Shown here: positions 28,001 through 36,700 of the stretch, one piece after another
Numbering within the stretch: the first letter of the stretch is position 1
How the letters are laid out: each line of letters starts with the position of its first letter
Assembly (NCBI GenBank): GCA_017993775.1
Contig: JAGOMA010000018.1
Span: 1 to 64,000, forward strand
Direction of reading: 5' to 3'
Length of the DNA: 64,000 nt
From: Chloroflexota bacterium
GTDB lineage: Bacteria > Chloroflexota > Anaerolineae > Promineifilales > Promineifilaceae
Made by a program: the position numbers and the translations under genes
Notes under the pieces: generated by a model
The model's database searches: none
What the model saw: the letters and a program-made list of their open reading frames with translations, nothing else
Told to the model about the DNA's origin: nothing

Positions 28001-28305
28001 CAGCCGCGCACCCAATCGTCGCCGGGGTGGAAAGTGAGCCGCCGGGGCGACCCGCCTTCTTTGCCGATGACGTAGACGCTGGTATTGCCATCGTAGTTGG
28101 CGGAAAAGGCGATCCATTCGCCATCCGGCGAAAACATGGGGGTGGATTTGACGCCTTTGTGGGCGGTGAGACGGCGGGGATGACGGCCGTCGCGCCCGGC
28201 GATCCAGATGTCGCTGGCATACAAAAAAGCAATGTGATCGGCGCTGACCGTGGGCTGCTTCAGGAGAAGCGTTTCTTGTGCCAATGGGATTGCGTCTGAG
28301 GTCAT
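25051..28305 (-). CDS. Tricorn protease (S41 family) with beta-propellers
   Basis: 1084 residues, the expected size. Residues 1-500 are WD/TolB-like propeller repeats (FSPDGEWIAFSAN, WSPDGQQIAYFSD, WSPDSQWLAYTRR). A highly charged Glu/Lys/Asp linker at about 515-565 is an unusual insertion. The protease part has the catalytic His in LSVGHAYVMFGD, a PDZ domain (GVNVSEGDYLLAVNGRS), FNGGGSVADYV and the nucleophile Ser region NEFAGSGGDAMP, then GIYDNPVLLDGG. Tricorn trims peptides to short oligopeptides. It has no signal peptide, so it is cytoplasmic. Confidence 0.95.
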   Translation of the reverse strand: MTSDAIPLAQETLLLKQPTVSADHIAFLYASDIWIAGRDGRHPRRLTAHKGVKSTPMFSPDGEWIAFSANYDGNTSVYVIGKEGGSPRRLTFHPGDDWVRGWTPDGRAILFVSSRDAHTIRYRRFFTVSLEGDFPQALPLPMAERGDFSPDGRFLAYTSIPEPFWSWKRYRGGRTSPIWVLDLTTYDHVEIPHVNASDTFPCWLDDTIYFLSDRHGTMNLFTYHTQTTAVTQLTHYDDFDIRSLTAGDGLLAYEQNGRIHLYNPTDGQTTTLHIQIAADLPYARPYFKRAAHTIRYAGISPTGMRAVFEARGDIFTVPAKKGDIRNLTRTPGVHERFPAWSPDGQQIAYFSDASGEYELVLSDQTGLHEKTFIPLGKKSFFYSPTWSPDSQKIAYTDKALNLYYLDVAEQKPIHVTTDTYDHPERSLNPVWSPDSQWLAYTRRLDTHIRAVFLYELATGVSHQITDGLSDATSACFSPDGKYLFFAASSNYGLNTGWLDMSSYERPVQSSLYVVVLSHDTPSPLAPESDDEPANEKKSPDETNADEAKNGGDEQDQKEKKQNGQKKPPVEVKIDLGKMDQRILALPLPAREFRSLQAANGKLFYLETNQSFAEQTEALLGTLNVFDLKERKNEVYLSNIRAYWISADGRKLLYQSKKPDDFAVIGTDKKPDNGGDRLNLAHMEVYVDPKAEWAQMFTEVCRLQRDFFYDAHMHGLDWEATAAKYRPLLTHVGHRQDLNFILAELIGELSVGHAYVMFGDIPTPNRVGGGLLGADYDLVDGFYRFRRIYSGLNWHPELRAPLTEPGVNVSEGDYLLAVNGRSLRAPTNLYSLFEKTADKQTALLVSPTTDAADGRIVTVVPIPSENDLRHWSWVENNRQKVSEMTNGRVAYVYMSNTALEGYASFNRYYFSQLDKEAVILDERFNGGGSVADYVIDLLNRPLLSYWATREGKIFSTPAASIFGPKVMVINEFAGSGGDAMPQFFRRRGLGKLVGKRTWGGLIGIYDNPVLLDGGLVTVPRLAIFSPEGEWEVENEGVAPDVEVEMTPKLVINGRDPQLETAVEIILAELAAHPRPKIERPAPATR

Positions 28306-28394
28306 GAATCACTCCGGAAAACTGGATTTTGCCAATCTAAACCTGAAAATTAGCGAGATTTTTTGCCAGGGCGCAGGCGATGGGACGCGCGGCG

Positions 28395-28976
28395 TTAGCC
28401 CTGGTCAAGGTATTGCAGAGCAAGCTGGACACGTTCGTCCACGTTTTTAACTTCGCGGGGTAGTTTTTGCAGGGCGGATTGCGCTTCGACGATGCTGAAG
28501 CCGAGGCTGGTCAGGATGTCGATGACGTCGGCGTCGATGTCGGCGACCAGCGGCATGTTGGTGCTGGCCTGGCTGAGATCGAGTTTGTCGCGCAGTTGGA
28601 ACATCATGCGTTCGGCTGTCTTTTTGCCGATGCCAGGGACGCGCTGGAGGACGGCCGTTTCCTCACGCATAATGGCGCTTTTCAGCAGTTCCGGGCTGAG
28701 CGTAGACAGGATGGCCAGGGCCACTTTCGGGCCAACGCCGTTGACGGTTAGCAGCACTTCAAACAATTGCAGGTCTTCAGTCGATTCAAAGCCATAGAGC
28801 GACAGGTCTTGTTCGCGCACGATGAGGTGGGTGTGCAGCATGATGCTGCGCCCGACGCCGCCGACGTCTTCCAGCACCGTTTTGGGCACAAACACGCGCA
28901 CCCCGACGCCGCCGACTTTGATTACAAGATGGTCTGGGCCGATAAACTGGATGGTTCCGCTAAGGCTGGCAATCAT
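28395..28976 (-). CDS. ruvA: Holliday junction branch migration subunit RuvA
   Basis: 193 residues, full length. OB-fold start MIASLSGTIQFIGPDHLVIKVGGVG, two helix-hairpin-helix motifs (LLTVNGVGPKVALAILSTL and LQRVPGIGKKTAERMMFQL) and the RuvB-binding C-terminal domain (VIDILTSLGFSIVEAQSAL). It lies 54 bases downstream of ruvC; ruvB is not in the window. Confidence 0.97.
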   Translation of the reverse strand: MIASLSGTIQFIGPDHLVIKVGGVGVRVFVPKTVLEDVGGVGRSIMLHTHLIVREQDLSLYGFESTEDLQLFEVLLTVNGVGPKVALAILSTLSPELLKSAIMREETAVLQRVPGIGKKTAERMMFQLRDKLDLSQASTNMPLVADIDADVIDILTSLGFSIVEAQSALQKLPREVKNVDERVQLALQYLDQG

Positions 28977-29030
28977 AATGTCTCTTGGGTGTTCCAGAAT
29001 TCAGAGTGGGTTGACGATTTGCACGCTTGA

Positions 29031-29525
29031 TTATGAATCGTATAGGGCTGCGTGCCGTTGATATTGGTAATGGGTAATCGCCACGGCCAGACCATCGGCG
29101 GCGTCGTCAGGGCGAGGCGTTTCTTCCAGGTCTAGCAGGTTGCGAACCATGAGCTGCACCTGGGCTTTGTCGGCTTTGCCGTAGCCGGTGACAGCTTCTT
29201 TGATTTTGGGCGGGGAGTATTCGCCGATGGGCAGACCCGCGTTAGCCAGCGTGACCAGCAGCACGCCTCGCGCCTGTCCAACGGTGATGGCGGTGGTGAT
29301 GTTCCGGCCGAAAAATACTTCTTCGATGCCTACGGTGTCTGGCTGGTACTTGTGGAGGAGTTGTTGCAGTTCTTGTTGGATGGTTTGCAGGCGTTGGGGC
29401 ATGGGGGTGTGTGCCGGGGTGAGGATGGCGCCAAAAGAAACGGCCGTTAAACGGCCGTCTTCTGCTGCATCAATAATCCCATATCCGGTAGTCGCTGTGC
29501 CGGGGTCCAATCCCAATATACGCAT
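29031..29525 (-). CDS. ruvC: Crossover junction endodeoxyribonuclease RuvC
   Basis: 164 residues. RuvC cuts Holliday junctions. Catalytic acids are visible: Asp7 (LGLDPGTATTGYG), Glu in VGIEEVFFGRN and the Asp pair in PRPDDAADGLAVAI. It forms an operon with ruvA downstream and yebC upstream, a common arrangement. Confidence 0.97.
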   Translation of the reverse strand: MRILGLDPGTATTGYGIIDAAEDGRLTAVSFGAILTPAHTPMPQRLQTIQQELQQLLHKYQPDTVGIEEVFFGRNITTAITVGQARGVLLVTLANAGLPIGEYSPPKIKEAVTGYGKADKAQVQLMVRNLLDLEETPRPDDAADGLAVAITHYQYQRHAALYDS

Positions 29526-29540
29526 AAGAGTAATGAATAA

Positions 29541-29570
29541 TGAACGAGGGTATGCAAGTTCCCTCGTTCA
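29541..29570. terminator. Hairpin between yebC and ruvC
   Basis: TGAACGAGGG (29541-29550) pairs with CCCTCGTTCA (29561-29570). The following minus-strand sequence is only moderately T-rich, so termination would be partial, letting ruvC-ruvA be read through from yebC. Confidence 0.5.
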
Positions 29571-29590
29571 TCGTTCTCGTTGACTTCGGT

Positions 29591-30340
29591 TTAGTCGGCA
29601 TCCATGGCGGCCATGGCTTCGTCGGTCACGTCCAGAGTGGAGTAAACGTTCAGCACGTCATCCAGGTCTTCAATTTTTTCGATGAAGTTCATTACCTGCA
29701 CGGCCGCTTGTTGTTCGAGTTCCAGCGGCGCATTGGGATCGTACAATACGTTGGCTTCTTCCAGCTTAAAACCGGCAGCTTGAATGGCGTCGCGCACAGC
29801 GGCAAACCCTTCCAGCTCTACGTAAATTTCCGCTCCATCTTCGCTGAACTGAATATCGTCTGCGCCGGCATCGGCGGCTACCAGGAATAGATCGTCTTCA
29901 TTAGGCACTTCGGCGACGGCGATGTAGCCTTTGCGGGTGAACTGCCAGGCGACGGAACCGGCATCGGCCATGTTGCCGCCATTTTTGCTGACAGTATGGC
30001 GCAGGTCGGCGACGGCGCGGTTTTTGTTGTCGGTGACGCACTCCACAAGAATGCCAATGCCGTTTGGTCCGTAAACTTCATACATCATCTCGAACAATTC
30101 GCTGCCTTCGAGTTCGCCGGTGCCGCGTTTGATGGCGCGTTCGATGTTTTCCTTGGGCATGTTGGCGGCTTTTGCCTTTTCCACTGCCAGGGCGAGGCGG
30201 TTGTTGAAGCTTGGATCACCGCCGCCTTCGCGGGCGGCCATTGTCAGTTCAGAAGCTAATCGGGTGAAAATTTTCCCCCGCTTTTTATCGGTGGCCGCTT
30301 TCTTATGCTTAATTGTCGACCATTTTGAATGTCCAGACAT
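29591..30340 (-). CDS. yebC: YebC/PmpR-family protein
   Basis: 249 residues from ATG 30340, preceded by GGGAG eight bases upstream. The classic start MSGHSKWSTIKHKKAATDKKRGKIFTRL and NMPKENIERAIKRGTGE, YGPNGIGILVE and SVAWQFTRKGYI identify the family. Members were named as regulators and more recently linked to translation of proline-rich stretches by the ribosome. The last residues are Asp/Met-rich. Located upstream of ruvC as in many bacteria. Confidence 0.95.
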   Translation of the reverse strand: MSGHSKWSTIKHKKAATDKKRGKIFTRLASELTMAAREGGGDPSFNNRLALAVEKAKAANMPKENIERAIKRGTGELEGSELFEMMYEVYGPNGIGILVECVTDNKNRAVADLRHTVSKNGGNMADAGSVAWQFTRKGYIAVAEVPNEDDLFLVAADAGADDIQFSEDGAEIYVELEGFAAVRDAIQAAGFKLEEANVLYDPNAPLELEQQAAVQVMNFIEKIEDLDDVLNVYSTLDVTDEAMAAMDAD

Positions 30341-30447
30341 CTCTAAATCTCCCAAATAATTGATCTCAGAATGGCAATTATATCACACCCTGCCCGGCAA
30401 CCATTAACCCAGAAGGGGGGCAAAATGGGGCAAACGGCCGTCTAATC

Positions 30448-31785
30448 TTACAGTTTGACTGGTTCCTGGCCGGGGAACAGGGTGTCCATGAGTTCCGGCG
30501 CGTAACGCGCAGCCATATCGGAGCTAATGCTGTTGGAACGGCAAATTTCCTGGTAAAGATGGGCGCTGGGCCGCCACTGCCGGCCCTGGGTTTCCGGGTC
30601 CAGCTCAATGAGGCCAAAACGTTGGCTCCAGCCATTGTGCCATTCAAAATTGTCCACCAGGCTCCAGTGGTAGTACCCCCTCACCGGGAAACAAAAACTG
30701 ACGGCGCGCCAAACTTCTCGCAAATGGGTGAGGAGGAAAGACGGCCGTAATCTGTCATTCTTGTCCGGCAGACCATTTTCGGTAACGTAGATAGGTTTTT
30801 GGTAGCGGCGGGCGCGGTTGATCATCTGGAAAAGGCCGGCGGGGTACACTTCGCCGTAAGCGCCGTCGCTGACGGTGGCGTTGTCGCCCCAATCGCGCAG
30901 GATGAATTCGCTGCCGGGCGGGAATTTGACGCGGAAGCGAGTGTAGTAGTTGATCCCGATGAAGTCATAGGAACCGGCTAAATGGGGGATGCGGCCACGG
31001 CCGTACGGCCGTTTCAACTGTCCACTAACCAGACTATCCAGCCACAAATCGTTAAATACCCCGTCTACACGCTTGGTCATCCAGTCATCCAGGCGGTTCC
31101 CGCCCAGCCGGGGTTCAAAAACCTGCATACTTTTGGCAATGCCCACCTGCGCTGCCGGGTATTGGGCTTTGATGGTGTGGTAGGCGGCGGCGTGGCAGGC
31201 CATCATATGGCGCACAGCCTGAAAGCCGGGGCCGAAGCCGTGTTTGCGCGGCGCGGGGAATTCATCGGCCATGTAGCGCATAAACACATAAACCATTGGC
31301 TCGTTGAAAGTGATCCACTTGGGAATGAGGTCGCCCAGAGCGTCCACAACTTTGGCCGCGTAGCGCTGGAAGTAATCGACCACCACGTCGACGTTGAAAT
31401 CCCCTTTTTCCACCAGCCAAAGCGGGTTGGTGAAGTGGTGGAGGGAAACCATCGGTTCGATGCCGCGCTGGTGCATGGCGGTCAGAATTTCACGGTAGCG
31501 GTCCAGGGCGGCGGCGCTAAAGACGCTGGGTTCTGGCTCGATGCGGCTCCATTCGAGGGAAATGCGCTGGGCGTTAAGCCCGATCTTGGCGGCGGCGTCC
31601 AGGTCCGCTTCGGCGTTGGTCCACCAGTTGCAGGCCAGGGCGGAGCGGTCGTTGTGGAGGATACGGCCGTTTTCCTGTTCCCAGGCCCACCAATCATTAT
31701 TGCTATTATTGCCCTCGACTTGATGAGAGGAAACGGCCGTGCCCCAAAGAAAATCGGGTGGAAAAATCATTCGTGCCTGTGCCAC
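30448..31785 (-). CDS. Beta-glucosidase-type glycoside hydrolase (GH1)
   Basis: 445 residues from GTG 31785 (AGGAG nine bases upstream); an ATG five codons on is possible. GH1 landmarks: FLWGTAVSSHQVEG at the N-terminus, the acid/base Glu in WITFNEPMVYV and the nucleophile Glu in YVTENGLPD, plus YYHWSLVDNFEW. It hydrolyses beta-linked glucosides or galactosides in the cytoplasm (no signal peptide). It is a monocistronic gene, with no sugar transporter next to it. Confidence 0.94.
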   Translation of the reverse strand: MAQARMIFPPDFLWGTAVSSHQVEGNNSNNDWWAWEQENGRILHNDRSALACNWWTNAEADLDAAAKIGLNAQRISLEWSRIEPEPSVFSAAALDRYREILTAMHQRGIEPMVSLHHFTNPLWLVEKGDFNVDVVVDYFQRYAAKVVDALGDLIPKWITFNEPMVYVFMRYMADEFPAPRKHGFGPGFQAVRHMMACHAAAYHTIKAQYPAAQVGIAKSMQVFEPRLGGNRLDDWMTKRVDGVFNDLWLDSLVSGQLKRPYGRGRIPHLAGSYDFIGINYYTRFRVKFPPGSEFILRDWGDNATVSDGAYGEVYPAGLFQMINRARRYQKPIYVTENGLPDKNDRLRPSFLLTHLREVWRAVSFCFPVRGYYHWSLVDNFEWHNGWSQRFGLIELDPETQGRQWRPSAHLYQEICRSNSISSDMAARYAPELMDTLFPGQEPVKL

Positions 31786-31944
31786 AATGCTCTGCTCCTC
31801 ACACTGATAATTTCCGCCATTATAACAGAGTTACCCACCGCTTCAGTTACTTTGACAAGGCAAATCCCCTGTGGTAATCTTTCGCAGCGAGGGATATCTA
31901 ACATTACCTTATTCCTAAATTGCACGTCACAAACCCAATAGCTG

Positions 31945-31973
31945 TTGGTGAATCTATCGCCAGTTGCTATACT
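31945..31973 (+). promoter_or_regulatory. Promoter for the V4R gene
   Basis: TTGGTG (31945-31950), 17 bases, TATACT (31968-31973). The predicted start near 31980 gives a leader of about 37 bases before the GTG at 32017. Confidence 0.65.
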
Positions 31974-32016
31974 TATCATCATTCTACCACCTGTAAAGCA
32001 ACGTTTGGAGGTTGTC

Positions 32017-32652
32017 GTGAGAGAATTGGTTCCCATGAGTGGTTATTACTACCCCAATAAGATGGCCCGCATCTTGTTGATATCCATGGAAGAGGTAATG
32101 GGGCGAAATGGCCTGAATGCACTCCTCAACTTGGTTGAAATGCGCCAGTTTATCACAGACTTACCCCCAGATAACCTGGAACGCGAATTCGATTTTGCTT
32201 ATATTTCCAACTTGAATAGAGGGCTAGAAGACATCTATGGCCCGCGTGGCGGGCGCGGGTTGGCCTTGCGCGGCGGCCGCGCCATCTTTTCTCGTGGCTT
32301 AAAACAGTTCGGCGCTCTGGCCGGCGTAGGCGATTTAGCCTTTAAAGTGCTCCCCTTGCAAACAAAACTCCGAATTGGCATTCCCGCCGTCGCCCGCATA
32401 TTCACCCAATTTAGCGATCAAACCAGCCGTTGTGAAGAATTCGACGACCATTACCTCTATTACATCGATCGCTGCTCCATGTGTTGGGGCGTCGAATCTG
32501 ATCGCCCGGTGTGCCATGTGGCGGTCGGGATTCTGCAAGAAACACTGCGCTGGATTAGCGGTGGGCTTGAATTCCGTGTCAATCCTACAGAATGCATCGC
32601 TATGGGCGCAAAAACCGGCGTCATCCGAATAGACAAAGAGCCGATCAAATAG
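32017..32652 (+). CDS. V4R-domain (4-vinyl-reductase-like) protein
   Basis: 211 residues from GTG 32017, chosen because GGAGG lies five bases upstream; ATG 32035 is an alternative. The C-terminal half ends with the V4R pattern RPVCHVAVGILQETLRWISGG and NPTECIAMGAKTG, and CSMCWG adds a possible metal or haem-type Cys pair. V4R domains bind small hydrophobic ligands or act as sensors. The following gene is a response regulator 57 bases on, so this may be the sensor input of a small signalling unit. It is not part of a chlorophyll cluster. Confidence 0.7.
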   Translation: MRELVPMSGYYYPNKMARILLISMEEVMGRNGLNALLNLVEMRQFITDLPPDNLEREFDFAYISNLNRGLEDIYGPRGGRGLALRGGRAIFSRGLKQFGALAGVGDLAFKVLPLQTKLRIGIPAVARIFTQFSDQTSRCEEFDDHYLYYIDRCSMCWGVESDRPVCHVAVGILQETLRWISGGLEFRVNPTECIAMGAKTGVIRIDKEPIK

Positions 32653-32709
32653 ACACTTTGCCTCGCCAAAAATTAATTGCGGCAAATCTTCGTCAAAACC
32701 CAAGGAAGT

Positions 32710-33588
32710 ATGCTAGTGGCTGACGGATCACAAGAAAAGCAACAAAAAATTTTCATCGTTGAAGACGATCTGGATTTAGCAGAGATGTTAGGCGCTTACT
32801 TCCGAGCGCAAGGGTATCAGGTTACAAACGCTGTTCGAGGTGAAGATGCAGTAACCGCGATTAGTGCTGAAGTGCCTGACGTCGTTGTCTTGGACATTCG
32901 GCTGCCAGACATTGATGGCTATGAAGTTTGCCGGCGTATGCGCCATTCGCGGCGCACCCAAAATATCCCGGTTATTTTCTTAACTGAAAAGCGTGAGCGT
33001 GAAGATAAATTGGCCGGACTCGAATTGGGGGCGGTCGATTATATTACCAAGCCCTTTGATATTCAGGAACTGCGCTTGCGCGTGCGGAATTCTTTGCGGC
33101 GCGCGCGCCTGAATACCCTGGTGAATCCTGTCACGGGCTTGCCAGAAGGCCAATTGGTTGTGGAACGGCTGGAGCAAATGGTGCACCAACCCGATTGGGG
33201 CGTGGTGCTGGCGGGCATTCGCGGACTGGATAAATTCCGTGATCGGTATGGCTTTGTGGCGGCCGACGATGTGTCGCGAGCTGTTACCTTGATGATTACC
33301 AATGCAGTGCAAGAGAGCGGCGGGGTGAGCGATTTTGTCGGGCACACGGATAATGGCGACTTCGTCGTGGTTACGTCATCTGATCGTTGTAAAAAAGTAG
33401 CCGAACGTTGTCTGGTCCGTTTGCAACCGTCTATCCAATACTTTTACCCGGCTTTGGAGCGGCAGCGCTTGCATGAACTCCCGGAGGCGGAACGGTTAAG
33501 CGTTCGCGTCAATAGTGTGTCTTCGCGGGAGCATCGGTTTAATGATATGGAATCGTTGTTTGTCTCGCTGCAGGAACATGTAGGCTAA
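32710..33588 (+). CDS. Response regulator with degenerate GGDEF-like output domain
   Basis: 292 residues from ATG 32710; GTG 32716 is possible. The receiver (about 13-130) has the acidic pair EDD, phosphorylatable Asp in VVVLDIRLPD, Thr in FLTEK and Lys in YITKPFD. The C-terminal part (about 140-292) begins NPVTGLPEGQLVVERLEQ, like GGDEF proteins, but the active site reads GHTDNGDF in place of GGDEF, so diguanylate cyclase activity is unlikely. No histidine kinase is next to it; the V4R gene is directly upstream. Confidence 0.85.
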   Translation: MLVADGSQEKQQKIFIVEDDLDLAEMLGAYFRAQGYQVTNAVRGEDAVTAISAEVPDVVVLDIRLPDIDGYEVCRRMRHSRRTQNIPVIFLTEKREREDKLAGLELGAVDYITKPFDIQELRLRVRNSLRRARLNTLVNPVTGLPEGQLVVERLEQMVHQPDWGVVLAGIRGLDKFRDRYGFVAADDVSRAVTLMITNAVQESGGVSDFVGHTDNGDFVVVTSSDRCKKVAERCLVRLQPSIQYFYPALERQRLHELPEAERLSVRVNSVSSREHRFNDMESLFVSLQEHVG

Positions 33589-33667
33589 GTTGTGAAGGGT
33601 TAGACCATTTCTGGTAAACTCCCGATGCAAGCTGGATTAAAACCGGCGGGAAAATTTAACAAAGGTG

Positions 33668-33698
33668 ATCAGGGCTAGGAATAGCCCTGATTTTGTTT
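33668..33698 (+). terminator. Hairpin with T-rich tail before the YfhO-flippase gene
   Basis: ATCAGGGCTA (33668-33677) pairs with TAGCCCTGAT (33682-33691), then TTTTGTTT. It ends only six bases before the ATG at 33704, so it terminates the response-regulator transcript and would also sit in the leader of the next gene. Confidence 0.75.
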
Positions 33699-33703
33699 GT
33701 GGC

Positions 33704-36700
33704 ATGAAACGGTTAGTTGCTTATAAAGTTGATTTGCTCATTTTGGCGGGATTTTTGCTCTTGCCGTTGCTGCTGTTTGGCAGCGTGACGGTGGGCGGGC
33801 GCACCATGCTGCCGGTGGATAATTTGTTCCAATGGGCGCCGTGGTCTTCGGCGGCGGCTGACTACGAGGCTGCCGTTCCTCAAAATCACCTGATCACCGA
33901 TCTCATTATCGAAAACTACGCCTGGAAGCGGTTTATCGTCAATTCCCTGGCTGACGGCGAGCTGCCATTGTGGAATCCGTACCTTTTTGCCGGCGCGCCG
34001 TTTTTGGCGGCTGGTCAGCATTCGGCCTATTATCCGTTTAGTTTATTGTTCTTGGTCTTGCCGTTGACGAAGGCTTACGGCTGGTTTACGGTCAGTCAGT
34101 TGTGGCTGGCCGGGGTGTTGATGTATGTGTTTGGGCGTATCTTAAAGATGCGCCGGGGCAGCGCCGTGTTGGCCGGGTTGGTGTATCAGGGCGCGGGTTT
34201 TATGGTGATCAGCGCGGCCGTTTTCCCCATGATTATTGCGGCGGCCGTGTGGCTGCCGCTGCTTTTGGGCTGTATTGAGAAGATAGTACAGGATTCCAGG
34301 TTTAAGATTTTGTGGTTGGCGCTGGGCGCTTCGGCTTTGGGGATGCAGATTTTTGCGGGACATGTGGAGATTACTTATTACACGTTGTTGTTGATGGGTT
34401 TGTATGCGGCGTGGCGAGTGGGGAGCACGGCCGTTTCCCACCGTCCCATCATCTGGCCAATTGTCGCTAAACCGGCCGCCTGGCTGGCGGGCATGGTATT
34501 CATTGGCTTGCTGTTGGGCGCGGTGCAGTTGGTTCCCTTGTTTGAAGTTGGGCAGCGTAATTTTCGTGAAGGCTCGGCCTCTTTTGAAGAAGTGTTGAGT
34601 TGGGCTTTCCCGGCGCGCCGCATTTTGACGCTGGCTGTGCCGAACTTTTTTGGCAATCCGGCTTACCACAGCTACCAGGACGTATTTACCGGCGAGCAGG
34701 TCGCTTATACGGCCGATTATGAGGGCAATCCGCGCACCCACAACGAGTGGGGGTTTAAAAATTACGTTGAAGGGGCTATTTATCTGGGTATATTGCCGCT
34801 TTTGTTGGCGTTGTTGGGCGCGTGGCACAGGCAGCGGCGAAGCCAGACCATATTTTTTGCGGTCATCAGCTTTTTCTCGCTGGCGTTTATATTTGGCACG
34901 CCGCTGTATGCGCTGTTGTATTATGGCCTGCCGTTTATCAACCAACTGCACACGCCGTTTCGCTGGATTTTTCCGCTGACGTTGTGCGTGGCGGTGTTGG
35001 CCGGGTTTGGGGCGGATTATCTGGCGGCGACACGAGAGCAAAAGCGTGACGATCAAAGCCTGACACCGCCCCCTCAACCCTCAATGTTCAATCTTCAATC
35101 CATTTTCTTCCTGCGCGCACGGCCGTCGCTCATTACCGCCCTGGCCGGGTTGGCTTTTTGGGGCGGGCTGCTGCTGCTGGGCGGGTTGTGGGCGTCGAAA
35201 TGGCTCTATCCACAGATTGAACCAGTCGTGACCCGCATATTCCTGGGCATGGCGCTGGCGACGACCGGTTTCGACAGTCCTCGCGCCTTTTACAGCTTTG
35301 AATTCCGCCAATTTTTTAACCTGAGCCTGATGTTGATAGCTTCTGGCGCGGTGCTGCGCGTCAGCCGCTGCCCAATTTTTGCGCGCCCGCCGCTGGTTGG
35401 CAAACGGCCGATTTGGGAGCCGCTGGCCGCAGTGGTAATTGTACTGGATTTGTTCCTGGCCAATGTTGGGTTTCATGCGGCCGTTGACCCGGCTTTGTTA
35501 GACTACCAGCCGCAGATGACGCAGTGGTTGGCGCAGCAGCCCGGTTTGTGGCGGTTGACCAGTTTTAATCCGGGTGGCGATATTCCTTTTAACGCCAATT
35601 CGGGTTGGCTTTACGATTTTCAGGATATTCGCGGCTATGATTCGATTATTCCCCGGCAGTACACCGAGTTTATGGCGGCGATTGAGCCGCAGGGTGGCCT
35701 GCCTTACAATCGCATCCAGCCCATTGCCAATCTGGCGTCGTTGAATTCGCCGCTGCTGAGCGTGTTGGGCGTGAAATATGTGATCACCAGCGCAACTATC
35801 GACCTGCCGCAGTATGTTCTGGCCTGGGAAGGGGAAGGGGTGCGCGTGTATGAGAACACGGCCGTTGCGCCCCGCGCCTATACGCTGCCCCTGACCAGCC
35901 TCGTGCTGGCCGACGATGCCCTGGAAGCCTTGCGCACTTACGACCCACGCCAATTTGCCGTCGTGGAAACCGGCGATTGGCAATTGGACATTGGGGACGG
36001 CGCGCCCAATCTCCAATCCCCAATCTCTAATCTCTATACGCCGGCCACCGTAGATGCTTACGGGATGAATGAGGTGATGGTAACGGCCGTGACCTCCACC
36101 CCCGCCATCCTCATCCTCAACGACAGCTATTTCCCCGGCTGGAAAGCCTTCGTGCGCCCAGCCGGAACTGGCGAGGACCAGGAGCAGCAGGTAGATATTT
36201 TCCGCGTCAACGGCAATTTCCGTGGCGTGCTGCTGCCGGAAGCGGGCGAATGGACGGTGCGTTTCAAATACAGCCCCACCAGCTTCCAATTGGGTGGCCT
36301 GGCCAGCTTTATGGGGGTGATGCTGCTGCTGTTTGTCGGCGTCGTTTGGGGCTGGCGCGCCATCGTCAAGCCCGACGCCGAAATGACCACCACCCGCAGC
36401 CTGGCTAAAAACAGCATGGCCCCCATGGCGCTCAATCTTTTTAACAAAGCCATCGATTTTGTATACGCCATGTTTTATTTGCGCGTGCTTGGCCCGGCCA
36501 ATGCTGGCAGTTACGCCACGGCCATCGCCGCCGCCGGTATTTTTGAGATCATCGCCAATTTTGGCCTGGATATTTTGCTGGTGCGCGAAGTGTCTCAGGA
36601 TCGCCGCCAGTCCAGTAGTTATTTGCTCAACACCTCGATTTTGCGGATTGGCGCGGCGTTTGTCGGCGCGCTGCCCGTGGCCGTGTTGGTGCTGGCCACC

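Noticed and set aside
30982..31941. Long plus-strand frame opposite the beta-glucosidase
   Set aside because: A shadow of the GH1 gene; the minus-strand frame has complete catalytic motifs.
32017..32652. Bacteriochlorophyll 4-vinyl reductase as a photosynthesis gene
   Set aside because: Only the V4R domain type is shared; no bch genes are near and the neighbour is a response regulator.
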